Below, in pieces: positions 43,734-52,224 of a stretch of 64,000 nt of DNA (position 1 is the stretch's first letter; each line of letters begins with the position of its first letter). The notes under the pieces were generated by a model. That model ran no database searches and was not told where the DNA came from. It worked only from the letters and a program-made list of their open reading frames with translations. The position numbers were made by a program, and so were the translations under genes. The DNA comes from Melioribacteraceae bacterium (lineage in GTDB: Bacteria > Bacteroidota > Ignavibacteria > Ignavibacteriales > Melioribacteraceae): positions 1 to 64,000 of the forward strand of contig JALVFE010000020.1 in NCBI GenBank assembly GCA_027030245.1, in the 5' to 3' direction.

Positions 43734-45197
43734 ATGAAAATATATCAAAATAAATCGAAAATAAATATTCTATATGGTCTTTTAGAGGAAGCAAATAATA
43801 TAAGCTTTGATTTGCCCAGGGAATATTTGGAATGGTTTTTAAAAAAAACGACCGACTTATTTACTGAAGAAGAACTCTTATTTATGAATGTTCAATATTT
43901 ATTTATTGACGATTTCGCCGGGAAATTAATAAAGTTTAATAAAATAAATTATACACCTGCAATTGTTAATAAAAAAAACATCCCCGAAGATTTCTTAATT
44001 CAAAGACTTCATGGTGTTTTAACATTCTTTTATTCACTAGGGATAAAGGGTTATTTAAGTCACTTAGTCTTTGGGCTGCCTCCCGGGCTCTTAAAAAAGA
44101 AATTTATACTTGAAACCATATTGATTGATAATAACAAACAGATTAAAAAACCACTGGTATATGACTCTAAACTTAATAAACTTAGATTAAACGTTCCTAA
44201 TTTATATCATCCTTCTGTTTTTAAAAAATATCTTAGTGATTTAACAGAAAAAATAAAACTTAGTTTTAAATTCTATAAAAACGATTTTATAATTATTGAC
44301 GGTACTAAATTTGATATTCTTGTTAATGAAATTGTAAAAAAAGAACGTACTTTAGAGTTTATATTATTTATAAATAATTTATTTAAAAGAAAAGATGTAA
44401 CAGAATATTTGAATTTTACAAAAAGTTACTTTAAGGAACATCTGAGTAAGTTGATCAAATACGATAATGAAAAGGACCTAAATCTGTTACTGGAAGGAGC
44501 ATTACTCCATTCATTTTTTAAGGGGATAACGTTTTCATATCAAATACCTATTTTAAGTATGCTAAAGGAAGATGAATATTGTGATCTCGGCGCGATTATG
44601 CTTACTACTAAGCAAAAACTTGATGCCGAAACTTTGCAGATAATTATAATTGCTTTTGAAATGGTAATTAAACAACTTAGAGAATTTAATTTGTATAAGA
44701 AAAGCAAGAATCCCGGAAGAAATGTTTATCTTACGGAATATCTTGATAAAAACTTTATAAACGGATTGGAGAAAACCCATCTTAATATTTTAAGTCTATT
44801 ACGTAACAATTCCTTTAATATTTCACAAACTACTGACACTCTAAATATGAATGGGAACAGATCAATTAGACGTAAAACGGTTGTTAGATATACAAAAGAA
44901 ATATTCCTCTATTTCTTAGCTAAAAATAATTTCGATTTGGAGCGTGCAATATTGCAGTTGGCTAATAGTGGAAATAATAAAAAAATTATTGCTAAAAAGT
45001 ATAAAGACTATTTTCTGGGGCATAAAGGGATATTAACAATAATTACAAAGGGCAAAAGCAAAGAAAAAGAAATTATTAAAAATTCATTACGAATAAGGTA
45101 TCGTAAATACTTTATTAACTTTGAAAAATATGTAAATGAGAACAAAAATACATTATCCGAGTGGAAAGAAATTATTGAGCAATATCTTATAGATTAG
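43734..45197 (+). CDS. Unknown 487-aa protein, possibly DNA-binding
   Basis: Not recognised. 487 aa, Lys/Ile/Asn-rich, no signal peptide or membrane helix. Around residues 350-415 there are two helix-turn-helix-like stretches, NILSLLRNNSFNISQTTDTL and IFLYFLAKNNFDLERAILQL, spaced like Fis-type or tandem HTH units. The N-terminal 330 residues give no family. No good ribosome site, and the start codon lies 20 bases behind a clear copy of the island promoter motif, so it may be translated from a short leader. The gene likely belongs to the sigma regulon of the island. Confidence 0.6.
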   Translation: MKIYQNKSKINILYGLLEEANNISFDLPREYLEWFLKKTTDLFTEEELLFMNVQYLFIDDFAGKLIKFNKINYTPAIVNKKNIPEDFLIQRLHGVLTFFYSLGIKGYLSHLVFGLPPGLLKKKFILETILIDNNKQIKKPLVYDSKLNKLRLNVPNLYHPSVFKKYLSDLTEKIKLSFKFYKNDFIIIDGTKFDILVNEIVKKERTLEFILFINNLFKRKDVTEYLNFTKSYFKEHLSKLIKYDNEKDLNLLLEGALLHSFFKGITFSYQIPILSMLKEDEYCDLGAIMLTTKQKLDAETLQIIIIAFEMVIKQLREFNLYKKSKNPGRNVYLTEYLDKNFINGLEKTHLNILSLLRNNSFNISQTTDTLNMNGNRSIRRKTVVRYTKEIFLYFLAKNNFDLERAILQLANSGNNKKIIAKKYKDYFLGHKGILTIITKGKSKEKEIIKNSLRIRYRKYFINFEKYVNENKNTLSEWKEIIEQYLID

Positions 45198-45492
45198 GTT
45201 GTAAAAGCGAATTGAAGAAAATTTTGGTAGATATTCTTTGTTTTGAGTGAAAGAACAAAAGCCGCGAATGCACGAATCATTAAAAAACAATGATTTTTTT
45301 AATAATATTTTAAAAATTTTAAGGTAAATACAGATAGTTCATACTTAAATGTGATGTAAGTCACAAAAGACAACACGTCCGCTGAGTAAATTTACACAGT
45401 TTACTTTAAAAAATGCCTCCGACTCCCTATATTGCCAAACAGTCATCTACAGCTAAATTAAAGCAATAATACAAAAAAAATGTATACATCAG
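45198..45492. other. AT-rich gap upstream of motif 3
   Basis: No gene seen between 45198 and the promoter motif at 45493. Sequence is AT-rich with no palindrome of note. The gap from the motif to the lipoprotein start is a further 195 bases of untranslated leader. Confidence 0.5.
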
Positions 45493-45525
45493 TTTCTCCA
45501 ATTTAATGAATTAAACAATCTAATA
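45493..45525 (+). promoter_or_regulatory. Island promoter motif 3 (TTTCTCCA-N18-TCTAATA)
   Basis: TTTCTCCA at 45493-45500 and TCTAATA at 45519-45525, same 18-base spacer as at 39159 and 43681. Here the next start codon (45721) is 195 bases away, so a long 5' leader is predicted. Confidence 0.6.
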
Positions 45526-45720
45526 GTAAAGTAGTCCTTAAATAGCGCTATGGTTGGTTTTAGAAAAATGCCGTTTGGACATTTGTTATCGTGAAATACT
45601 CTAAAACAGGTATTTTATAAAATAATTAAATGTTAAATATTCCGAAAAATAATAGTGAATAAAAAAGGGACTAACATACGGAAAAAGTAGGAATTTATTA
45701 AAAACAAAAGGAGAATTGTA

Positions 45721-46569
45721 ATGGGAAAAAAATCATTTACACGAAAGTCATTTTATTATGGAATAATGATATTCTTATCAATTTTAATTGTGTCATGTGG
45801 AACGGTTAAAGAAGTTTCTTATCAGAAAGAAACTTATTTTGATTTGGGAGATAAAACCCAAAGTAAACAATCTAAAGGAGGAATCTCAATTATACTAAAA
45901 CCGGTCGGGACCAATTTATATAAAAAATCTTACTATAAACAACAAGTTCCGGTTATTTATAAGCCATTCCTTCAAGATGAAGGCCAATATAATGTAGAAG
46001 TAGTTTTCGATTATTTCAGAGGACTTACGCCATTTGAAGTTACTATTATTAACAATACAGAACACATTCTACGAATGGGAGATTCACGAATTGCTTTTAT
46101 TGACCCAAGTAGCGACGAACCTTTAATGGCATTAGACAAAAGTACTATTATTGATGATTTAGAAGGGACTTTACCAGCGTATAACTATCATATCAAATTA
46201 ATTAAAGAAAAATATCCTAGAACACCAATAACCCTTATAGAGACTGGAGTTGCGAAAGCTCTCTATAAAATTACAAAAAGATTAAAACTTGTAAATGCTT
46301 TTAATAGAGAGGTATTGCCGCATATGAAATATACAGGTCTGGTTGTGTTTCCTGTGGATCCCGAAACAGCTGAAGACGGAAAAGTTTCTTTTATAGATTT
46401 GGTTTCAAAAGTTAATGAAGCTGGCGTTCCGGTTGAAAAAGTTCGTTTTGATTATAGAGTAAAAACCCAAAACAGATTTTATAAATATGACCCCGAAACA
46501 GATGTCGATTGGGTTGAAATAGATGAAGAAGAATATAATATGGGTAAGATGGGTAAAAAAAAACAATAA
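45721..46569 (+). CDS. Lipoprotein, N-terminal part of a split lipoprotein/beta-barrel gene
   Basis: 282 aa. Lipoprotein signal with SCG after residues 15-25 (ILSILIVSCGTVKE; Cys about 26). The mature part has no recognised family; it contains KYTGLVVFPVD and a strand-rich start ISIILKPVGTNLYKK. It ends in GKMGKKKQ, where an A9 run (46555-46563) is followed by TAA. A second open frame begins at once in the -1 frame and encodes a beta-barrel-like segment, so this may be only the first part of a longer protein. Behind the island promoter motif 3, with ribosome site AAGGAG. Confidence 0.7.
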   Translation: MGKKSFTRKSFYYGIMIFLSILIVSCGTVKEVSYQKETYFDLGDKTQSKQSKGGISIILKPVGTNLYKKSYYKQQVPVIYKPFLQDEGQYNVEVVFDYFRGLTPFEVTIINNTEHILRMGDSRIAFIDPSSDEPLMALDKSTIIDDLEGTLPAYNYHIKLIKEKYPRTPITLIETGVAKALYKITKRLKLVNAFNREVLPHMKYTGLVVFPVDPETAEDGKVSFIDLVSKVNEAGVPVEKVRFDYRVKTQNRFYKYDPETDVDWVEIDEEEYNMGKMGKKKQ

Positions 46570-47135
46570 ATGAAGGAGAATCAAAAAGTTCAAAAAATAT
46601 ACCTGTTGAATCAGAGCAAAAAACTAAAAATAAAAATATCTCTGAGAGTTCTTCAGGCTCAATAAAACATAAAATTACTCTCGGCAGTGCGGTACAAGGT
46701 TTTGCTATAGATTACACTTTGCAAAAAACCTTAAACAAATTTTTGTTTTATTCGGTTGGTATCGGATATAAAAGGTATAGTAATGAATATTCCTATGGTT
46801 ATAGAGATTATCTCGGAAATTATAGACAATACACAAGTACGATATCATATGATATTATACCAATTACTATTAATGGGGGAATTACCGGTAAAACATTTTT
46901 AGAAAGGGAAAATTTACCTATAAATCCTTATGTATCCTTTGGTTTGGCTTATTTGCCGCCAAATGATTTTGATCAATTAGGATTTAATCTAAGTATAGGA
47001 GTAGTTTATAATATCCCTGAATTGCACGGTATAGGTTTGGGTTTGGAATATCACTACTTTGAATCATTAACAGGATGGACAATGAGTTTTTCTAATTTGA
47101 ATTTAAGTGTTTTATTTAATTTTAGGGAATATTAA
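46557..47135 (+). pseudogene. Beta-barrel-like continuation in the -1 frame after the A9 run
   Basis: After the A9 run, the -1 frame stays open from 46557 to 47135: a polar linker (INEGESKSSKNIPVESEQ) and then strand-like KITLGSAVQGFAIDYTL..LFYSVGIGYKRY..ISYDIIPITINGGIT..PYVSFGLAY..FNLSIGVVYNIPEL..GLGLEYHYF..LNLSVLFNF, ending in aromatic residues, typical of an outer-membrane barrel. There is no start codon with a ribosome site in this frame before a TTG at 46719 that would begin inside the first strand. So it is most likely the tail of the lipoprotein at 45721, reached by -1 frameshifting or transcriptional slippage, or lost by a one-base deletion. Confidence 0.6.
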
Positions 47136-47375
47136 TTAAAATTCAAAATAATAATAACTGCTATATTTTGAACTATTATTGCTATAGTTCAGGGGCAAGA
47201 GATAAAAATGGTGAAAATTATCTCACTAATTTTTTAGTTTGTTATTAAACAGCACAATAAATAAAATATTAAAACATGTAATGTTTCAAATTCTGTTTGT
47301 CAGCTTAAAAAATCTCTATCTAAAAGATTTATATAAGATGAGCAAGTTAAAATAAAAATAATATTGATTAAGTAA

Positions 47376-47912
47376 GTGGTAACATTCTTTAATATACTAA
47401 CGCACATTTTAGTAATCGTGGGTATAATTTCCGTTTTCTATTTTATTGGATATATGATACATCGTATTGATAGTATACTTGAAAAGATAATAAGAATTAC
47501 AGCTTTATCTACCGGATTATTAATTTATGTAGGTGCAAAAGCAATCGGTATTTCAATACCTAACTTAATGATTGGTGGCCTTGGCACTTTGCATCCTTTA
47601 TCAATAGGTATACTTGGTGTAATTTTCCCGTCATTCATTGGCACATTTGTAGCGTGGTATTGTATAAAAAATCTTAATAAACATGAAGATTTAGCTGCAA
47701 GACTCATAATTTTAATTACAACTTTCATAGTAGTTATGTTCAGTGATGTTTACGTCGCATCCTATTCATCAAATGCAAGAATTGAAGGTTTAAATTTATC
47801 ATTGCTCCCAAATTTGACTTTTACTGTAGGATTAAGTCTATACGTAATTTTCAAATTTAGAAGTGACGAGATTCAGTTTAAAAAAGGAAAAGAAACAAAG
47901 AGTCCAGAATAA
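47376..47912 (+). CDS. Polytopic membrane protein of unknown function
   Basis: 178 aa, GTG start without a strong ribosome site. About five hydrophobic helices: residues 8-28, 41-57, 60-80 (PNLMIGGLGTLHPLSIGIL), 86-97, 110-128, and a final one at 143-162, then a basic-acidic tail (KFRSDEIQFKKGKETKSPE). No known family recognised. Follows the split lipoprotein gene at a distance of 240 bases; operon membership unclear. Confidence 0.55.
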   Translation: MVTFFNILTHILVIVGIISVFYFIGYMIHRIDSILEKIIRITALSTGLLIYVGAKAIGISIPNLMIGGLGTLHPLSIGILGVIFPSFIGTFVAWYCIKNLNKHEDLAARLIILITTFIVVMFSDVYVASYSSNARIEGLNLSLLPNLTFTVGLSLYVIFKFRSDEIQFKKGKETKSPE

Positions 47913-48240
47913 AAATATTTACGATAAAAACTATTTTATACAAAGGTTCCAAAAGGAGAACTGAATATCAAGACAAAAGTAATTTTCTTATTATTCTTAA
48001 ATTCTGAAGATACTAAATTGTATTTTATACAATTGGGAAATCGCTTTGGCGGTTGGTGTAAATTCATTCTTAGTTGAAAATAAAAAAGGAGACTCCCAAA
48101 AAATTAGTAATTTTTGTTTTCAGTAAATAAAAAAACTAAAACCTCACACCTGCGAGTTTAAGCTCAATAATATGTTACAATGCTGTCGAGGTTCACAATT
48201 CGACACTTTTTAGTGCTTAAAAATTATTAGAAATAATAAA
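47913..48240. other. Intergenic region with an inverted repeat
   Basis: 328 bases without a gene; the last 57 hold the TGTCGAGG repeat (48184-48205). Nothing else recognisable. Confidence 0.6.
48184..48205. repeat. TGTCGAGG inverted repeat, copy 1
   Basis: TGTCGAGGTTCACAATTCGACA, an imperfect dyad, followed by CTTTTTAGTGCTTAAAAATT. A close copy is at 51995-52016 with the same trailing sequence. The two copies bracket the TPR/zinc-ribbon gene group. Confidence 0.7.
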
Positions 48241-49323
48241 ATGATAGAAGAGTTTTCATACAACTATACAGCTAAAATAGATGCGGAATTAAATAATGCT
48301 CCGCCTAAGTTTTTAAATGCAATAGAATCAATAACAACGGGAAATATTGAAAACAGTATTTCAATACTCAGAAATCTTATTCCGGAATATGAACAAACTT
48401 TGGATTACTGGCTTGGAACGGTTTATTGCTGTTACGGATATTGTTTGAATATATTAGGTTATTGGAAAGAAGCGTTGGAAAATGCAGAGCGGGGGGAGAA
48501 ATACGGCTTAAGTTTAATCGGTTATTGGTATTACTATAGTGTTATGGTAAATGCCTCAAATTACGTTGACAATATTGATAAAGCAAAACAATACGTTGAT
48601 GAAGCGGTAGAATTTTATAGAAAAAAGAAATCCGGTGAAAATGTTTCTTACTTCCTTGAGTCTAAAGCTAATATTTATAAGCAAATTGCCTATGGGTTCT
48701 CGAATGATCTTACTGAATTTGAGGAAGCTAAAAAATATATTATAGAAGCTATTTATGCATTATGCGAATCAATTTATATTGTAAGAGACGGTTGGGAAAA
48801 ACTAAGTAAGGAATTAGAAGGGTTATCAAATATTGCAGCAAGGGTCGGCTTAACGCGTAAAGATTTAGGGGAACTCAATAATTTTCAATCAATTCAAGAT
48901 ATTATTTCCCCGTACTTTGACGATAAAATACTGCGAATGAAAACCGTTGCTCAAAATCATAATTTGGCAATAAATGCTATTAAAGCCGGTAACAGAGATT
49001 TAGCCGTAAAACATTACGAATTTTGTTTAACAAAACTAAACGAAAAAGATCAAGAAACAATGGCGATGAGAGTATTTATACTATATCAGTTAGGTGTTTG
49101 TCTGTTGATATTGCATAACTTGGGAAACACAAAATCAATAGTTCAACTTAATACAACTCAAAAGAATAGCGTAAAAAGAATTCAAAAATTATGGACGGAA
49201 GCAATGGAATTTTATGAGAAATTGAGCAGAGATACTATCAACAGCTTTAATCAAAGATTTCCGCCCGGATTAGATAGTGCAATAAAAAATATAAGAAATG
49301 ATTTTATAATGAGAATAAATTAA
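48241..49323 (+). CDS. TPR-like helical-repeat protein, unknown function
   Basis: 360 aa, no signal peptide. Helical hairpins such as NSISILRNLIPEYEQTLDYWLG, YWKEALENAERGEKYGL, NIDKAKQYVDEAVEFYRKKK, FEEAKKYIIEAIYAL and AIKAGNRDLAVKHYEFCLTKL show TPR-like A..Y..A spacing across the chain. A cytoplasmic scaffold is likely; no catalytic motif. First gene of a tight group of small genes (zinc ribbons) reading the same way, so it may be their interaction partner. Lacks a strong ribosome site. Confidence 0.7.
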   Translation: MIEEFSYNYTAKIDAELNNAPPKFLNAIESITTGNIENSISILRNLIPEYEQTLDYWLGTVYCCYGYCLNILGYWKEALENAERGEKYGLSLIGYWYYYSVMVNASNYVDNIDKAKQYVDEAVEFYRKKKSGENVSYFLESKANIYKQIAYGFSNDLTEFEEAKKYIIEAIYALCESIYIVRDGWEKLSKELEGLSNIAARVGLTRKDLGELNNFQSIQDIISPYFDDKILRMKTVAQNHNLAINAIKAGNRDLAVKHYEFCLTKLNEKDQETMAMRVFILYQLGVCLLILHNLGNTKSIVQLNTTQKNSVKRIQKLWTEAMEFYEKLSRDTINSFNQRFPPGLDSAIKNIRNDFIMRIN

Positions 49324-49347
49324 GAATATTATAAAAGGAGAATTACA

Positions 49348-49488
49348 ATGAAATGTATAGCTTGCGGAGCAACCGAGAAATCAAAAAAAAGATTTTACGT
49401 ATGCAATAAATGCGGAGCGCAATTTTGCAGCTCTTGCGGGTATAGCGGTAAAAAATGTCCCAAATGCAGAAATGGATTTTTGAAATAA
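49348..49488 (+). CDS. 46-aa zinc-ribbon protein
   Basis: ATG 49348 with AAAGGAGAATT upstream. 46 aa with four Cys-x2-Cys knuckles: C3-C6, C19-C22, C27-C30 and C37-C40 (MKCIACGATEKSK; CNKCGAQFCSSCG; CPKC). Two zinc ions can be bound. The layout resembles double zinc-ribbon or RING-like mini-proteins but no exact family is known to me. It directly follows the TPR gene by 24 bases. Confidence 0.75.
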   Translation: MKCIACGATEKSKKRFYVCNKCGAQFCSSCGYSGKKCPKCRNGFLK

Positions 49489-49567
49489 TATTACTAAGGA
49501 TCAATATACTTTTCTAATTGTCTGCTAGCGCGAAAGTTAATATTCATAAAAAACGGAGAAGTGAAAA

Positions 49568-49813
49568 ATGATAAAAAAAATAGCCAAAGAATTATTTGAG
49601 ATCAAAAGTCATTATCCCGATGACCAATTTAAAATTGCAACTAAAGAAAATGCCAGAAATTTTATATCTAAATATCCCGAATATAGGATAACCTCGTTAA
49701 ATAATGATGATCCGGCTATAATTGATGCAGTAAAAAATTTATTGAATACTAATAAATCTGTTTTATTAGTTGCCGATGCAGATTCAGGGAAATATGATGT
49801 TTATGCATATTGA
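49568..49813 (+). CDS. Small protein of unknown function
   Basis: 81 aa, good ribosome site (GGAGAAGTG). No Cys, no signal peptide, no hydrophobic helix. Sequence (DDPAIIDAVKNLLNTNKSVLLVADADSGKYDVYAY) suggests a small alpha/beta domain. Sits between two zinc-ribbon genes. Confidence 0.6.
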   Translation: MIKKIAKELFEIKSHYPDDQFKIATKENARNFISKYPEYRITSLNNDDPAIIDAVKNLLNTNKSVLLVADADSGKYDVYAY

Positions 49814-49852
49814 TACAATGCTATTAATAATATATAGTATATGGAATAATTT

Positions 49853-50071
49853 ATGGAAATAATGTGTGAATATTGTAATGAAAAGTTACCAACTGGGTTT
49901 AATAATAAATGGAAATGGGTTTGTCCTGAATGTGGACATACAAACTTTGATCATCCGGCATGGATGAACTGTGAAAATTGTCATTATCAACCCAAATATG
50001 CGCCGTGCCCGTTTTGTAATAAGACCATAGATTTAATGGCTTTGTTTTTTAATAATTTTTATACCAATTGA
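49853..50071 (+). CDS. 72-aa zinc-ribbon protein
   Basis: 72 aa, or 69 from the second ATG at 49862. Three Cys-x2-Cys pairs: CEYC, CPEC and CENC, then a fourth pair CPFC, spaced like two zinc ribbons in series (NKWKWVCPECGHTNFDHPAW). Weak ribosome site. Part of the small-gene group with the 46-aa and 69-aa zinc proteins. Confidence 0.6.
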   Translation: MEIMCEYCNEKLPTGFNNKWKWVCPECGHTNFDHPAWMNCENCHYQPKYAPCPFCNKTIDLMALFFNNFYTN

Positions 50072-50095
50072 TTTATATGGATAGGAGGTTTTTGT

Positions 50096-50563
50096 ATGGG
50101 TTTTTCTCAACTTGAAAATGAATTATTGCAGAAAACAAAAAACACAGATTATTTTACTCTAGGTGAAGTAGAGAATTATAAAAAACAATTGGAAGCTGAA
50201 GGAAATTTAAAAACATTTCGTTATGCTTTTAATAAATTCATTGATGAAGAATGTCCTAATTGTGGAGTAAAAGGAAGATTTAGATATAGAATATTTGGGC
50301 TTTTAAAACATCCTCAATGTTCTTATAGCTGGTATATGAAACCAAGTAAATACATTATTCTTCAATTGGAAAAATCATTTAATGCCGGAGAAAGTTTTGC
50401 GGCTGATTTAGCTTATCTAGCTGAAAAAAAAGGCGAGAAATCTTCTTGTTTGGAACTTATTTTTTCATTTATTATTGGTACACTCTTTAGACTTGTTTTT
50501 GCAATCATTTCAATTCCTATTCAAATTATTCTTTATTTAACAAATAACAAACCAAATCATTAA
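50096..50563 (+). CDS. Zinc-finger protein with C-terminal membrane helix
   Basis: 155 aa with a strong AGGAGG ribosome site. CPNCGVKGRF and a later CSYSWYM give a single zinc-type pair. Residues about 120-147 are a long hydrophobic helix (ELIFSFIIGTLFRLVFAIISI) so the protein is tail-anchored with the rest in the cytoplasm. No family recognised. The next gene starts 22 bases after its stop. Confidence 0.65.
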   Translation: MGFSQLENELLQKTKNTDYFTLGEVENYKKQLEAEGNLKTFRYAFNKFIDEECPNCGVKGRFRYRIFGLLKHPQCSYSWYMKPSKYIILQLEKSFNAGESFAADLAYLAEKKGEKSSCLELIFSFIIGTLFRLVFAIISIPIQIILYLTNNKPNH

Positions 50564-50585
50564 ATAAATAAAAAGGAGAACACAA

Positions 50586-50795
50586 ATGGGTTATTTATAT
50601 TGGAACGGAAGTAAAATTGAAACACCACCGTGTGATTCCTGCGGTTCAACAGCCACAACAGAGGAACAAGAACTAATCAACCCGGGTATTTCTACCAAAG
50701 AAAGAAAAATTTACATAAAATGTTATTCCTGCGGATATAGAAAATTTGTTGGTAATTATGAACATCTCGGGAACCATAATTTTAAAAGGATATAG
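50586..50795 (+). CDS. 69-aa zinc-ribbon protein
   Basis: 69 aa with GGAGAACAC as ribosome site. Two Cys-x2-Cys pairs, C16-C19 (CDSCG) and C46-C49 (CYSCG), form one zinc ribbon. Charged helix between them (EEQELINPGISTKERKIYIK). No family known to me. Part of the same transcription unit. Confidence 0.65.
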   Translation: MGYLYWNGSKIETPPCDSCGSTATTEEQELINPGISTKERKIYIKCYSCGYRKFVGNYEHLGNHNFKRI

Positions 50796-50806
50796 AGCAA
50801 ATAACT

Positions 50807-51968
50807 ATGCAAAATTTAGATTTTGAAATTAATAAACACCTTTGGAAAAGTGAGGATGGATATAAAGTTTATTTGACATTTTCAAAGATAGTCGGTCAAA
50901 TATCTGTTAGCGCCAACCAAAAAGGTGCAATTAACCAAGAAGAATTAACCCGCTTGGAAGAAGCTGTTAATGTTTTATTGGCCCTTCCGGCAACTATTGA
51001 GACCTTGAGATTCGGAGAAATTGAAGATCCGCTTTATTACTTCTTTTTAGTAGTTGCTATGGTATTACTTATGGAGACGAAAAATAATGGTTTTACAACC
51101 GATATAAGATATAATGAATTCAGAGATAAAGTGAGCAAGAAAGAGATAGTAGCTTTAAGAGAAAAATTTATCAACTTGACAGAATCGGAAATCAGACTAA
51201 AGGAATCAGTAACGTATGCTGCTTATATTCAGGAAAATTGTCAGAAAACACTTGAGAAGAATAAGAAGTATCCTACTCTTGCTGATGAATTTATTGAAAT
51301 TATTAAAACCAGTGCACATGCTTATAGATTGTTTGGGAATGATGAGTGGTTAAATAATTTAAAAAATGGGAGAGAATTAACAGTGCCTATTTGTTAAGTT
51401 TGTCAAGGTAACAAAAAGTGTGTGTTATGCAATGGCGTTGGTCATATTGCATCAACAAAAGATGGTAGAATTATTCCTTATCCGGTATGCAATGTAACAG
51501 AAAATTGTAATGTTCGTAATGTAACTGGAATAACATCAGCAAGTTCGTTAGAGGAAGATTTAAGTAAAATGGGTTACTCAACTAATATCAAAAACAAAGA
51601 ATATTAGGAACCATAGAGCCGGATTTAGACAAAAAATGTAGTAAACAAGCTTTTCAAGAAGCTTGTATTAACTTGTGGAATTCTTAAAAGAAGACAAAGA
51701 AGTTACATAAGCGGCTGAAAAATTATATCAAAAAATACCGCTTTTCTCATTTCATGCTGCAATAAAGTTCTGGTTGATAAAAAAGGCTTTTAGGTTAAGT
51801 CTTCATAATAAAATGGTGAAAGAAAATTCTATGGATTTTACTTGGATTAATATGGATAACATTAAAAAATGGTTTGGGAATAAAAAAGTAAGAGAGAGAT
51901 TTAATATACAAAAAGTGGATGTACAAGGTTTTATGGTAGTATTGACTACCAAATATAACAATAACTAA
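50807..51968 (+). pseudogene. Decayed gene with DnaJ-type zinc-knuckle segment
   Basis: Open for 196 codons from ATG 50807, then TAA at 51395-51397 falls inside what would be a C-x2-C knuckle: C-(stop)-VC-QGNKKCVLCNGVG, matching the CxxCxGx(4)CxxCxGxG pattern of DnaJ zinc domains. The same frame continues to TAG at 51605. From there the reading continues in other frames: ILGTIEPDLDKKCSKQAF (-1 shift near 51601), VEFLKEDKEV (-1 near 51669), stop TAA at 51708, then AAEKLYQKIPLFSFHAAIKF to 51968. Together they give one coherent 385-codon protein. Two stops and two shifts mean the gene is dead. Confidence 0.65.
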
Positions 51969-51994
51969 ATATAGGAGAAAAATTATTCATCTGT

Positions 51995-52016
51995 TGTCGA
52001 GGTCCACACCTCGACA
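51995..52016. repeat. TGTCGAGG inverted repeat, copy 2
   Basis: TGTCGAGGTCCACACCTCGACA, perfect dyad with arms TGTCGAGGT/ACCTCGACA and a 4-base loop. Same trailing AGCTTAAATATTAT-like tail as copy 1 at 48184. Intergenic region 51969-52224 otherwise empty. Confidence 0.75.
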
Positions 52017-52224
52017 ATTTATTGAGCTTAAATATTATACTAAACCCAAATTAGTTTTGGAAGTTAAATTTATAAAACATCGGAGGTTTTTCAAAAAAAC
52101 AAACTTGTTCTCGTATGGCTTCCCGATTTAGTTTTACAAGGACATCTTTATCGGGATTTGTGTTTATCATACTGGCAATCAAAAGGATGTTATAAATGTT
52201 TTAACAAACAAAAAGGTTCTGAAT

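Noticed and set aside
44740-44790. A minus-strand TTTCTCCA at about 44770 inside the 487-aa gene
   Set aside because: The second box at the required 18-base distance is TATCAAG, not TCTAATA, and the site is inside a coding region.
46719-47135. Independent gene starting at TTG 46719
   Set aside because: The TTG lies inside the first strand of a domain whose reading frame is open 160 bases further upstream; there is no ribosome site.
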